A stretch of DNA of 52,662 bases, from positions 1 to 52,662 of the forward strand of contig JBDTDV010000057.1 in assembly GCA_039922875.1 (NCBI GenBank), given 5' to 3'. Both the position numbers and the translations under genes were made by a program. Source of the stretch: JBDTDV01 sp039922875. Lineage in GTDB: Bacteria > Actinomycetota > Actinomycetes > Actinomycetales > Microbacteriaceae. The notes below the pieces were generated by a model. It was not told the DNA's origin, searched no databases, and saw only the letters and a program-made list of their open reading frames with translations. Shown here piece after piece: positions 16,063 to 24,348 of the stretch (its first letter is position 1; every line of letters begins with the position of its first letter).

Positions 16063-17427
16063 ATGCTTTCCGCACAGCAGCGCGTGCTGGTCGTCGCCAT
16101 CCTCGCCTCGTTCGTCGCCTTTCTGGACGGCTCGGTGATCAACGTCGCGTTGCCGGCGATTTCCAGGGAACTGGGCGGCGGCTTGGCACTGCAGCAGTGG
16201 GTGGTCGACGCGTACCTGGTCACCCTGGGCGCCTTGATCCTGGTGGCCGGCTCCCTGTCGGATGTCTTCGGCCGCCAACGCATCCTTCGGGTCGGCCTGA
16301 TCGGGTTCGGGATCGCCTCACTGTTGTGCGCGGTCGCACCGACCGGCGTGATCCTGGTCGCGGCCCGGGCGTTGCAAGGCATCGCCGGGGCGTTGCTGGT
16401 GCCCAGCTCTCTTGCGCTGATCATCTCCGCGTTCAGCGGCGCGGCGCAGTCGAAGGCGATCGGCCAGTGGACGGCATGGACCGGGGTGGCATTCATCGCC
16501 GGTCCGCTGCTCGGCGGAATCTTCGTGGACATGCTGTCCTGGCGCTACGTTTTCGGGATCAACGTCATCCCGATCGCCGTCACCCTGTGGTTGATGCGGA
16601 AGCTTGAGCTCGCGGACACCCGGCACGGCGGGCGAGTGGACTACCTCGGCGCCGTTCTGGGTGCGGTCGGTCTCGGCGGCGCCGTGTTCGCGCTGATCGA
16701 GCAGGGCCAATACGGCTGGGGGAGCCCGCTGGTGTTGATCCCACTGGTGCTCGGCCTGGTCGCGCTAGTAGCGTTCTTCCTGGTTGAGACGAAGATCGCC
16801 GAACCCATGCTGCCGATGTCGATCTTTCGGGTGCACAACTTCTGGGTCGGCAACATCGCCACGGCGGCCATCTACGGTGCGCTGGCCTTCGGCCCGCTGA
16901 TCGTCACCCTGTACCTGCAACAGGTTGCCGGCTTCGGCGCGACGCAGGCCGGCCTTGCGTTGATTCCGCCGACCGTGATCATGCTGCTGCTCTCGAGCTA
17001 CTTCGGCGGCCTGGCCGGTCGATACGGGCCGCGGCTTTTCATGACTGTCGGACCGCTACTGGCCGCCGCAGGCTTCCTGCTGATGCTCACCATGGGGCGC
17101 GAGGTCAACTATTGGACGCAACTGCTGCCGGGCGTGGTGCTGTTCGGTCTCGGCCTGGCGGTCACGGTGGCGCCGCTCACCTCGGCGATCCTTGGCTCCA
17201 TCGACGCAGCACAAGCGGGGATCGGCTCGGCGGTCAACAACGCCGTGTCTCGGATCGCCGGCCTGATCACGGTGGCCTGCGCCGGGGTCATCGTCGGATC
17301 CCAGCTGAATCAGGCGGGTCTTGGTCGTGCCCTGGTCGCGACCGCCATCCTGATGGCGGCCGGCGGCCTGATCTCGGCCGTAGGCATCCGCAACCCGGTC
17401 CGTGAGGTGGCTGTGGAGGCAGCCTGA
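16063..17427 (+). CDS. MFS drug/metabolite exporter, DHA2-like
   Basis: 454 residues from the ATG at 16063. The opening SFVAFLDGSVINVALPAI contains motif D1 typical of DHA2 (14-helix) drug:proton antiporters, GSLSDVFGRQRILR is MFS motif A, and GIAGALLVPSSLALI is motif C-like (antiporter motif). Twelve to fourteen helices can be counted. There is no adjacent TetR/MarR regulator to hint at the substrate. It is likely transcribed with the CDF exporter. Substrate is unknown. Confidence 0.93.
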   Translation: MLSAQQRVLVVAILASFVAFLDGSVINVALPAISRELGGGLALQQWVVDAYLVTLGALILVAGSLSDVFGRQRILRVGLIGFGIASLLCAVAPTGVILVAARALQGIAGALLVPSSLALIISAFSGAAQSKAIGQWTAWTGVAFIAGPLLGGIFVDMLSWRYVFGINVIPIAVTLWLMRKLELADTRHGGRVDYLGAVLGAVGLGGAVFALIEQGQYGWGSPLVLIPLVLGLVALVAFFLVETKIAEPMLPMSIFRVHNFWVGNIATAAIYGALAFGPLIVTLYLQQVAGFGATQAGLALIPPTVIMLLLSSYFGGLAGRYGPRLFMTVGPLLAAAGFLLMLTMGREVNYWTQLLPGVVLFGLGLAVTVAPLTSAILGSIDAAQAGIGSAVNNAVSRIAGLITVACAGVIVGSQLNQAGLGRALVATAILMAAGGLISAVGIRNPVREVAVEAA

Positions 17428-17482
17428 GGGTTCTAGGCCGCTGGCTAACGCCGACGCCGACGCCGGCCGGGGGCCGGGCGGT

Positions 17483-18214
17483 TCAGTGCGGTGTGCTGCC
17501 GGTGTCGGATGCCCCGGCATCCGCCGATTGCAGTGCCCGCGCACGCCGCGCCTTGACCGTCGACTGCACATAGTGGTAGATCGTCGGCACCAGGGTGAGC
17601 ACGACCGCGCCGAGCAGGATGATGTCGATGTACTGGCGGACGAAGTCGGCAACGGGCGGGATGTAGCCCAGGAAGTAGCCGACCAGAGTCACTCCGGCGC
17701 CCCAGACCAGGGCTCCGATCAAGTTGTACAGCGAGTACTTGCGGTAATTCATGTGTCCGACCCCGGCGGCCAGTGGTGCGAAGGTGCGCACGATCGGCAC
17801 GAACCGGGCCAGGATCACCGCCAGCGCCCCGAAGCGCTCGAAGAAGTGGTTGGTGCGTTCCACATTCGCCCTGCTGAACAGGCCGGATTCCTTGCGTTCG
17901 AAGACCCTGGGGCCGAGCTTGTTTCCGATCAGGTACCCGACCTCGCCGCCGGCGAACGCGGCGAACCCGACAGCCAGGCAAATCCACCAGATGTCGATGC
18001 CGATGCCGGGGTAGAAGGCGAACAGACCGAGGATTATCAGCAGGGTGTCGCCGGGGAACAGAAATCCGATCAGCAGACCGGTTTCGGCGAAGATGATGAC
18101 GCACACTCCGAGCAGCGCGAACGCCCCGAACCCGTGGATCAGGCTTTCCGGATCCAGCCAGGGGATCAGCGCGCTGTGGATCGGAGCGCCGACCATCGAT
18201 ATAACGTTGTTCAT
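17483..18214 (-). CDS. DedA-family membrane protein
   Basis: 243 residues from the ATG at 18214, which lies one base past the 3' end of the tRNA-Leu gene on the same strand. Family marks are ETGLLIGFLFPGDTLL and RFVPIVRTFAPLAAGVG, the two re-entrant-loop motifs with the conserved Glu, Asp and Arg residues. DedA proteins are linked to undecaprenyl-phosphate or other lipid flipping and to membrane potential. If the start is right, tRNA processing would leave a leaderless or nearly leaderless dedA message; a downstream ATG (MVGAPIHS) is the alternative. It is convergent to the MFS gene. Confidence 0.92.
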   Translation of the reverse strand: MNNVISMVGAPIHSALIPWLDPESLIHGFGAFALLGVCVIIFAETGLLIGFLFPGDTLLIILGLFAFYPGIGIDIWWICLAVGFAAFAGGEVGYLIGNKLGPRVFERKESGLFSRANVERTNHFFERFGALAVILARFVPIVRTFAPLAAGVGHMNYRKYSLYNLIGALVWGAGVTLVGYFLGYIPPVADFVRQYIDIILLGAVVLTLVPTIYHYVQSTVKARRARALQSADAGASDTGSTPH

Positions 18215-18215
18215 G

Positions 18216-18297
18216 TGCGGAAGGGGGGACTTGAACCCCCACGCTCGAAAGCACAGGAACCTAAATCCTGCGTGTCTGCCAATTTCACCACTCCCGC
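18216..18297 (-). tRNA. tRNA-Leu (anticodon UAG)
   Basis: The minus strand reads GCGGGAG at the 5' end and CTTCCGC-A at the 3' end, a 7-bp acceptor stem. The anticodon arm is CAGGA-TTTAGGT-TCCTG, giving anticodon TAG. A long variable arm (class II) and GGTTCAAGTCC T-arm are present. CCA is not encoded; the discriminator A at 18216 is followed by C and then the dedA ATG. Length 82 bases. Confidence 0.97.
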
Positions 18298-18387
18298 GAA
18301 TGCCGTACCAGTGTAACCGGAGCAACCCGGTGACCCGCCTGTGGATAACCTCCGCGGCGGCTGTGTCGGGTGCGGCATCATGCTGCC

Positions 18388-19614
18388 ATGACGGATGTCG
18401 TGCGAATGCTTGCCGATCAGGTCCGATCCCGGGTGCGCCGGGACGGCGTCGACCTCGCTGCGAGCGGTCTGGCCGACGACTACGTTCGGGAGGAACTTCG
18501 CCGTTATAGCGAGCGGGCGCTGGGCGGTTCGCTGCCGATGATCGCCGACGAATCGCGCGCCGCGCGGGAGGTGGTGGCCTCCCTGACGGGCTTCGGCGCG
18601 CTGCAGCCGTACTTGGACGACCCCGCCGTGGAGGAGGTCTGGATCAACGCCCCGACCAAGGTCTTCGTCGCCCGAGACGGGGTGCCCGAGTTGACCGACA
18701 CCGTGTTGACCGAGGGCGAGGTTCGCGACCTGGTCGAGCGGATGCTGCAATCCTCCGGCCGCAGGGTCGACCTCTCCTCGCCGTTCGTCGACGCGTCGCT
18801 GGCCGATGGCAGCAGACTTCATGTGGTCATCCCCGATATCACCCACCGGCACTGGGCGGTGAACATCCGGAAATTCACCAGGCGGATCCGGGAGCTGAGC
18901 CAATTGGTGGCGCTCGGTTCGCTGACCCAACAGTCGGCTGAATTCCTGCGGATGTGTGTGCTTGCCGGGCAGAACATCCTCGCCTCCGGCGCAACTCAGA
19001 GCGGCAAAACGACGTTACTCAACGCCATGCTGGCGGTGGCCCGCTCGAACGAGCGGATCGTCACGGTCGAGGAGACCTTCGAACTCGATCTCGCGGCGCG
19101 TGACGTCGTCGCGATGCAGTGCCGGCAGTCCAGCCTGGAGGGCTCGGGCGAGATCACCCTGCGCCGGCTGATTAAGGAGGCATTGCGGATGCGCCCGGAT
19201 CGCTTGATCGTGGGTGAAGTCCGCGAGGCAGAGAGCCTCGACCTGCTGATCGCACTGAACTCCGGGTTGCCCGGGATGTGCAGCATTCATGCGAACAGCG
19301 CCAGGGAGGCCCTGGCGAAACTGTGCACGTTGCCGCTGTTGGCCGGCCGCAACATCGATTCCTCGTTCGTGGTTCCGACCGTCGCCGGATGCATCGATAT
19401 CGTGGTGCACTGCGAACTGGACCGCGGTGGCCAACGGCGAATCACCGAGATCATTGCACTGAGCGGCCGGGTGACCGAGCGCGTCATCGAAGCCAGCCCG
19501 ATCTTCACGATGCGCGCTGGCGTTCTGACCGCCACCGGCGGGTACCCGGGCAAAATGAGCAAGTTTCGCGCTGCTGGACTGGATCCGTCTGTAGTGCTGG
19601 GAGTCGGCAGCTGA
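18388..19614 (+). CDS. Tad/Flp pilus assembly ATPase (TadA/CpaF family)
   Basis: 408 residues from the ATG at 18388; a GTG at 18370 is possible. The secretion ATPase core shows a variant Walker A GATQSGKTT (about 201-209; the usual Gly before x-GK is replaced, TQSGK for TGSGK), a Walker B-type EETFEL, the RMRPDRLIVGEVR arginine-rich region, and SIHANSAREAL (His box). The N-terminal domain has the family feature GFGALQPYLDDPAVEEVW. It energises assembly of thin Flp pili. It overlaps tadB by one base at TGATG and heads a seven-gene operon. Confidence 0.95.
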   Translation: MTDVVRMLADQVRSRVRRDGVDLAASGLADDYVREELRRYSERALGGSLPMIADESRAAREVVASLTGFGALQPYLDDPAVEEVWINAPTKVFVARDGVPELTDTVLTEGEVRDLVERMLQSSGRRVDLSSPFVDASLADGSRLHVVIPDITHRHWAVNIRKFTRRIRELSQLVALGSLTQQSAEFLRMCVLAGQNILASGATQSGKTTLLNAMLAVARSNERIVTVEETFELDLAARDVVAMQCRQSSLEGSGEITLRRLIKEALRMRPDRLIVGEVREAESLDLLIALNSGLPGMCSIHANSAREALAKLCTLPLLAGRNIDSSFVVPTVAGCIDIVVHCELDRGGQRRITEIIALSGRVTERVIEASPIFTMRAGVLTATGGYPGKMSKFRAAGLDPSVVLGVGS

Positions 19615-20477
19615 TGAGCATCATCCTTGGTTGCATCCTCGGGGTCGGGCTGTTGCTGATCGCCGCGCCGATGCTCTGGCCGCGACAGGCGGGCGAGCGG
19701 CTGCAGCGCGCGGCGCACACTGGGCGACTGCGGGAGCGGCTGGCGGCAGCCGGGTATCCGGGAGTGTCACCGCTCGCGTTCACCGTGGTATCGGTGTTGG
19801 TGGCCGTGTGCGTCGCAGCGCTTGTTCAGGCCATCGTCGCAGTGGTGGTGCTCTCCGCGGTCGCCGGTGGCCTCGGCCTGCTGGTTCCGAACGCGTTCGT
19901 TTCCTGGCGGGTTACCATCCGCCGTCAGGCACATCGCACGGTTTGGCCCGATGTCGTCGACCACCTGGTCTCGGCGGTGCGTTCCGGGCTGGCGCTACCG
20001 GACGGCGTCAGCGCGCTGGCGCACAATGGCCCGGTATCCACGCGTCCGGCGTTCGCCGAATTCGAGCGGGACTATCGCTCCACCGGAAACTTCTCCGGCT
20101 GCGTGGACCGGCTCAAGGCGAGGCTGGCCGACCCGGTCGCTGACCGCATCTTGGAGACGCTTCGAATGGCCCGCGAGGTCGGCGGAAGCGATCTGACCGT
20201 GGTGTTGCGTTCTCTCACCGGATACCTGCGGGAGGAAAGCGCGATCCGCTCGGAGGTGCAGGCGCGGCAGTCCTGGGTGATGAACGCCGCCAAGCTCGGG
20301 GTGGCCGCGCCGTGGGTCGTGCTGTTCTTGCTGGCCTCCCGGCCGGAGGCGGCGGTGGCATACAACACCGCGGCCGGCACCACAGTCATCGTCGTGGGGC
20401 TTCTGGTCTCGCTCATCGCCTACCGGATCATGCTGTTCATCGGCCGCCTCCCGGAGGAGAAGCGGTGGTTCCGGTGA
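19614..20477 (+). CDS. tadB: Tad pilus inner-membrane platform protein TadB
   Basis: 287 residues. Two hydrophobic pairs (about 1-15, 45-95) precede a GspF/TadB cytoplasmic domain, with the helical signature WPDVVDHLVSAVRSGLALPD and two C-terminal helices (about 225-270). GSDLTVVLRSLTGYLREE is the typical T2SF region. With TadC it forms the membrane platform that the ATPase turns. Starts at the ATG overlapping the previous stop. Confidence 0.9.
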   Translation: MSIILGCILGVGLLLIAAPMLWPRQAGERLQRAAHTGRLRERLAAAGYPGVSPLAFTVVSVLVAVCVAALVQAIVAVVVLSAVAGGLGLLVPNAFVSWRVTIRRQAHRTVWPDVVDHLVSAVRSGLALPDGVSALAHNGPVSTRPAFAEFERDYRSTGNFSGCVDRLKARLADPVADRILETLRMAREVGGSDLTVVLRSLTGYLREESAIRSEVQARQSWVMNAAKLGVAAPWVVLFLLASRPEAAVAYNTAAGTTVIVVGLLVSLIAYRIMLFIGRLPEEKRWFR

Positions 20478-21412
20478 CCGCCGCAGCGGCCTGGGCTGTG
20501 CTCTGCGGCGTGGCGCTCGGAGTTGGTGCGTGGTCGATTCTGGCCAGCATCCCCAGACTTGGCCGCCCTCGGCTCGCCGACCGGGTGGCACCGTATCTTG
20601 TCGATGTCTCCGATCAGGCGCGATCGTGGGTCCGGCGCCGCAGCGCCGACCCGTTGCCGGTGCTTGGAACGTTCTTGGCCCCGTTCCTTGCCGCGCTGAG
20701 GCGGAGCTTCTCCACAGCACTGGGCGGTAGCACCACGATCCGCACCCGGTTGCGGCAAGCTGGATCCGAGGTGAGCCTCGAGCAGTACCGCACCTGGCAA
20801 CTCACCTGGGGATGCCTGGGGCTGGCCGCCGGAATCGGCGTGGCGATCCTGGCGGCACCGCTGCATTCCCTGCCGTTGGCCGCGCAGGCGGTGGTGCCGG
20901 TGCTCGGGGCGGTGATCGGATTCATGCTCCGGGATTGGCTGCTGAATCGCGCGGCCCGTAATCGGTTGCGCCGAATCTGCGCTGAGTTTCCGAGCATTCT
21001 CGAATTTCTCACGCTGAGCCTGTCGGCGGGCGAGGGCATCTTCGATTCGCTTCGCCGCGTGTCCCGGATCAGCTCGGGCGAGCTGTCGAAAGAGATCGGG
21101 CGTGCGGTGGCAGAGGTCAGCACCGGCGTTCCTCTTGTCGAAGCGCTACGGCGGCTGGCCGACGGCCTCCGGCTGCCGATCCTGACCCGATTCGCCGACG
21201 CTGTGGTCGGCGCCCTGGAGCGGGGGACGCCCTTGGCTGAAGTGCTCCGTGCGCAGTCGCAGGATTCTCGCGACCAGACCAAACGCGCGCTCCTGGAGAC
21301 CGCCGGAAAAAAGGAGGTGGCCATGCTGGTTCCGCTGGTCTTCCTGATCCTGCCCTGTACCGTACTTTTCGCGATTTTCCCAGGGATCTTCGTGTTGCAG
21401 TCCGGTTTTTAG
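20465..21412 (+). CDS. tadC: Tad pilus inner-membrane platform protein TadC
   Basis: 315 residues from the GTG at 20465, chosen because GGAGG sits 7 bases upstream at 20453-20457; it overlaps the end of tadB by 13 bases. A GTG at 20474 is an alternative. The T2SF domain is seen at FPSILEFLTLSLSAGEGIF and VPLVEALRRLADGL, and the C-terminus ends in a membrane helix rich in Leu, Phe and Val (VFLILPCTVLFAIFPGIFVL). It is the second platform subunit. Confidence 0.9.
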   Translation: MVPVTAAAAWAVLCGVALGVGAWSILASIPRLGRPRLADRVAPYLVDVSDQARSWVRRRSADPLPVLGTFLAPFLAALRRSFSTALGGSTTIRTRLRQAGSEVSLEQYRTWQLTWGCLGLAAGIGVAILAAPLHSLPLAAQAVVPVLGAVIGFMLRDWLLNRAARNRLRRICAEFPSILEFLTLSLSAGEGIFDSLRRVSRISSGELSKEIGRAVAEVSTGVPLVEALRRLADGLRLPILTRFADAVVGALERGTPLAEVLRAQSQDSRDQTKRALLETAGKKEVAMLVPLVFLILPCTVLFAIFPGIFVLQSGF

Positions 21413-21451
21413 CCCGCCGCCACGCCATCGCCATCTGGAAAGGACGACACC

Positions 21452-21685
21452 ATGAAGACCATCGCCAGAATCACCGACCCACTTACCGTCTGGCTGAGCG
21501 CCTGCCTGGTCGCACTGCGTTCGGCGGCGGGGTATCGAGCGGCCCGGGACGAGACCGGCGACGTTCCCGGCTGGGTGCTGATCACCTTGATGACGGCCGG
21601 GCTCGTCGTCATCATCTGGGGACTGGCCGGACCGGCTCTCAGTGGCGTGTTCGAGCAGGCGATGAGTCGCGTCGTCAGCTTCTAG
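21452..21685 (+). CDS. Flp-type pilin-like small membrane protein
   Basis: 77 residues with AAGGA upstream. An N-terminal 38-residue basic leader ending in RDETGDVPGW is followed by one hydrophobic helix (VLITLMTAGLVVIIWGLAG). Its size, single helix and place directly after tadC fit a Flp pilin or pilin-like subunit. It lacks the classic Flp processing motif with G-x4-E-Y, although DETG/DVPG could be a divergent cleavage site. It is conserved in actinobacterial tad loci as far as I recall, but its role as major pilin is inference. Confidence 0.7.
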   Translation: MKTIARITDPLTVWLSACLVALRSAAGYRAARDETGDVPGWVLITLMTAGLVVIIWGLAGPALSGVFEQAMSRVVSF

Positions 21686-21704
21686 CCGCCGTTGAGGAGG
21701 CATC

Positions 21705-22115
21705 GTGTCCAGGTCGCAAAGGCACACCCGGCCGCTCTGGCAGGGCGATCGCGGAGACGCCGTCGCGGAGTTCGTCATGGTCGTCGGCCTCCTGACGATC
21801 CTTACCCTGTCGGTGATCCAGCTCGCCTTGGCCCTGCATATCCGCAACACGGTGATGGATGCCGCCGCCGAGGGCGCGCGGTTCGCGGCGCTCGCCGACA
21901 CCGCGCCATCCGACGGGGAGCAGCGCACCCGAGACCTGATCACCGCGGCGATCGGTGACGGCTACGCAGGGGATGTCCACGCGGTACGCGATGATTACCT
22001 CGGCCGGCCCGCGATCGCGGTCACCGTTCGCGCGCCGCTGCCGCTGATCGGACTGGTCGGTATCGACTCCGGGCTGGAGGTGACCGGCCATGCGGCGTTG
22101 GAAAATCTGGAATGA
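21705..22115 (+). CDS. TadE-family pseudopilin
   Basis: 136 residues from a GTG preceded by GAGGAGG. DRGDAVAEFVMVVGLLTILT is the TadE N-terminal motif (charged turn with Glu, then a hydrophobic helix). The rest is an extracytoplasmic beta-rich domain. TadE/TadF pseudopilins are thought to prime the pilus. Overlaps the next gene by 26 bases. Confidence 0.88.
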   Translation: MSRSQRHTRPLWQGDRGDAVAEFVMVVGLLTILTLSVIQLALALHIRNTVMDAAAEGARFAALADTAPSDGEQRTRDLITAAIGDGYAGDVHAVRDDYLGRPAIAVTVRAPLPLIGLVGIDSGLEVTGHAALENLE

Positions 22116-22542
22116 CGACGGGTCGTCCTCGTTGGAGTTCATCACGATCGGGGTCCTGCTGCTGGTGCCGATGGTCTACCTCGTGCTGGCCGTCTCCAGC
22201 GTCCAGGCGGCAACCCTCGCCACCGAGGGCGCGGCCCGCCAAGCGGCGCGGGTCTACGTGCGGGCCGAGACGGAGGCCGCGGCGGCCTCCGCAGCACATC
22301 GGGCGATCGCCTTCGCGCTCGCCGACGACGGGCTGGATGCCGGTGACGCCGAGATCCGGATCGATTGTGCTCCAAACCCAGGAGTATGCCTGACCAGGCG
22401 GGGCACGGTCACCGTCACCGTGCGAGTCGAGGTTGCGTTGCCGCTGGTTCCCGACGCGCTGAACTTCCGCACCTCGGCCAGCGTTCCGGTTCAGGCGCGC
22501 GCGGCCCAGCAGGTTTCCCGGTTCTGGGGTGCCGACCGATGA
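22090..22542 (+). CDS. TadE-like pseudopilin (second)
   Basis: 150 residues. DDGSSSLEFITIGVLLLVPM is a TadE/F-type signal with Glu at the expected place, followed by a hydrophobic helix. The domain beyond contains two cysteines (IDCAPNPGVCL) that could form a disulphide outside the membrane. The start lies inside the previous gene, indicating coupling. Together with the neighbours it probably forms the minor-pilin set. Confidence 0.85.
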   Translation: MRRWKIWNDDGSSSLEFITIGVLLLVPMVYLVLAVSSVQAATLATEGAARQAARVYVRAETEAAAASAAHRAIAFALADDGLDAGDAEIRIDCAPNPGVCLTRRGTVTVTVRVEVALPLVPDALNFRTSASVPVQARAAQQVSRFWGADR

Positions 22543-22970
22543 AGGCCTCGAACGAGGATGGTTCGATCCTTCCGCTCACGCTGGTGTACGGCATCCTGAG
22601 CCTGGTGCTGATTCTCGTGGTTGTGGCGGCGACCTCCCTGTACGTGGAACGCAAGCGTCTGTTCAGCCTCGCTGACGGGGCATCGTTGGTCGGCGCCGAG
22701 GCGTTCGAGCTGGATCAGGTCAGAGTCGACGGTGACGCGCTGCGCGCCTCCCTGCAGCCCGCCGCGGTCGGCGAGGCCGTCGGAGCGTACCTCGCGGACA
22801 ACCCGATCGGGCATTTCGAGGGTCTGCGCGTTGTCAACGCCTCGACCGCGGACGGCCAGAGCGCAACCGTCACCCTCGCCGCATACTGGCGGCCGCCGGT
22901 GCTCTCCCTGTTCGTGCCGGACGGGTTTCCCCTACAGGTGACCAGCGTCGCCCGCTCGGTATTCTACTGA
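22539..22970 (+). CDS. TadG-like pilus assembly protein (third minor component)
   Basis: 143 residues. It begins NEDGSILPLTLVYGILSL, the TadG-type N-terminus (Gly-Ser-Ile then a hydrophobic helix), followed by SLADGASLVGAEAF, which matches the Tad-secretion-system 'ADaaALAGA' element. It lacks the long von Willebrand domain of proteobacterial TadG. It is the last gene of the operon and overlaps the previous gene by 4 bases. It ends 8 bases from a convergent MFS gene with no obvious terminator. Confidence 0.82.
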   Translation: MKASNEDGSILPLTLVYGILSLVLILVVVAATSLYVERKRLFSLADGASLVGAEAFELDQVRVDGDALRASLQPAAVGEAVGAYLADNPIGHFEGLRVVNASTADGQSATVTLAAYWRPPVLSLFVPDGFPLQVTSVARSVFY

Positions 22971-22977
22971 CTGAGTT

Positions 22978-24288
22978 CTACTGACTGAGCCGGCGGCGAG
23001 TACCTTGCCTGCCCGGTCGGGCCGTGATGTACCGCGGAATCCACCTAGCCAGCAGTCCCGCCCCGATCAGGCCGACCACGCCCATGCTGATCGCGGCCGA
23101 CGCCAGGCCGAACAGCGCCGTGACCCCGGCCACGAGCATGGGGGCGATGGCCTGGCCGGTGTCGCCGGTGAACCGGTACGCGCCGAGGAACGGCGCCGGA
23201 TTGCCCGGGGGAGCCAGGTCTGCGCCGAGGGTCATCAGGAGGCCGCTGCCGATTCCGTTGGCCACCGACATGATCACGGCGACCGCGATGAACCAGGGCT
23301 CGTTCAACACGAATGCCAGACCGATGTGCGCGAACCCGAGCCCGAGCATCGAGGGCACCGCCGACCAGAGCCTGCCGAATCGGTCCATGATCTGACCCGA
23401 GAGGTAGAACAGCGCGAAATCGACCCCGCCGGCCAGGCCGATGATCAGCGCCGTGTTGGTGTCGCTGATCCCAATGAAGACCGCGTACAGCGGCAGGATG
23501 ACCGTGCGTGAGGAGCGCACCCCGCCGATCAGCGCCGCTCCGAGCCCCATCCTGGCCAGCACACCGCGGTATTCCCAAATGGTGCGGAACAGGCCTTCGG
23601 TGCGCTGCGAGGCTTCCGCTCGCCCGTCGTGGGTCTGGTGCTCCGGGTCGTCGTGGGCGGCATCCTCCAATTGAGTGACGCGATTCTGCCGCAGCTGCGC
23701 GCTCGGGTCCGGGATGACGAACAGCACCACTGCCACGCTGACGCAGGCCACGATGTGGATCCAGAACACCACGTGGGTGTCCCCGGCCAGATGGATGGCT
23801 GCGGCGCTGAGGAACGGTCCGATGAACCAGCCGAAGCGAAAGGTACCGCCGAGCGTGGACAGTGCCCTGGCCCGGTACTTCAGCGGGACATAGCTGGTCA
23901 TGAACGCGTGCCTGGCCAGGGCGAAGACTGCGGTGGAAATGCCGATCAGGAAGACTCCGGCGGCCAATGCGACAGGAGTGGGCGACAGCAGGCAGATCGC
24001 CAGGCCGATCACGCAGACCAGGGCGGCCCAGATCATCGCGTTCCGCTCACCGACCCGGCTGACCACCCAGCCGCTTGGCACATCCCCGAGCACCTCGCCG
24101 ACCATGATCATGCCGCCGATGAAGCCGGCCATGGCCAGCCCAGCCCCGAGGTTGCTGGCCAGCACCGGGATGATCGGGATGATGGCGCCCTCACCGATGG
24201 AGAACAGCAGAGTGGGCAAAAATGCCGCCAGCGCCACCGAGCGGATGCTGTACGGCTGTTCGGCGACAGTCATGGTTCGGTCCGACAC
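22978..24288 (-). CDS. MFS transporter
   Basis: 436 residues with 12 predicted helices and a charged central loop (about 205-235, DDPEHQTHDGRAEASQ) between the two six-helix halves. MFS motif A is visible as GDVPSGWVVSRVGERNAM in the first half and weakly as SGQIMDRFGRLW in the second. Start at the GTG 24288; ATG at 24273 (MTVAEQPYS) is equally plausible. It is divergent from prfB. Substrate not predictable; the sequence looks like the general sugar/drug exporter branch. Confidence 0.88.
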   Translation of the reverse strand: MSDRTMTVAEQPYSIRSVALAAFLPTLLFSIGEGAIIPIIPVLASNLGAGLAMAGFIGGMIMVGEVLGDVPSGWVVSRVGERNAMIWAALVCVIGLAICLLSPTPVALAAGVFLIGISTAVFALARHAFMTSYVPLKYRARALSTLGGTFRFGWFIGPFLSAAAIHLAGDTHVVFWIHIVACVSVAVVLFVIPDPSAQLRQNRVTQLEDAAHDDPEHQTHDGRAEASQRTEGLFRTIWEYRGVLARMGLGAALIGGVRSSRTVILPLYAVFIGISDTNTALIIGLAGGVDFALFYLSGQIMDRFGRLWSAVPSMLGLGFAHIGLAFVLNEPWFIAVAVIMSVANGIGSGLLMTLGADLAPPGNPAPFLGAYRFTGDTGQAIAPMLVAGVTALFGLASAAISMGVVGLIGAGLLARWIPRYITARPGRQGTRRRLSQ

Positions 24289-24333
24289 ATGGTGTCTTCA
24301 TGCTATCGGGGGGCTGCGCCCAGCCGGCACCGG

Positions 24334-24339
24334 TAGGCT
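24334..24339 (+). promoter_or_regulatory. Candidate -10 box (TAGGCT) of prfB
   Basis: TAGGCT is followed by 9 bases and the prfB ATG at 24349, leaving no room for a ribosome-binding site in a short leader. Confidence 0.42.
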
Positions 24340-24348
24340 GGCACCGAC

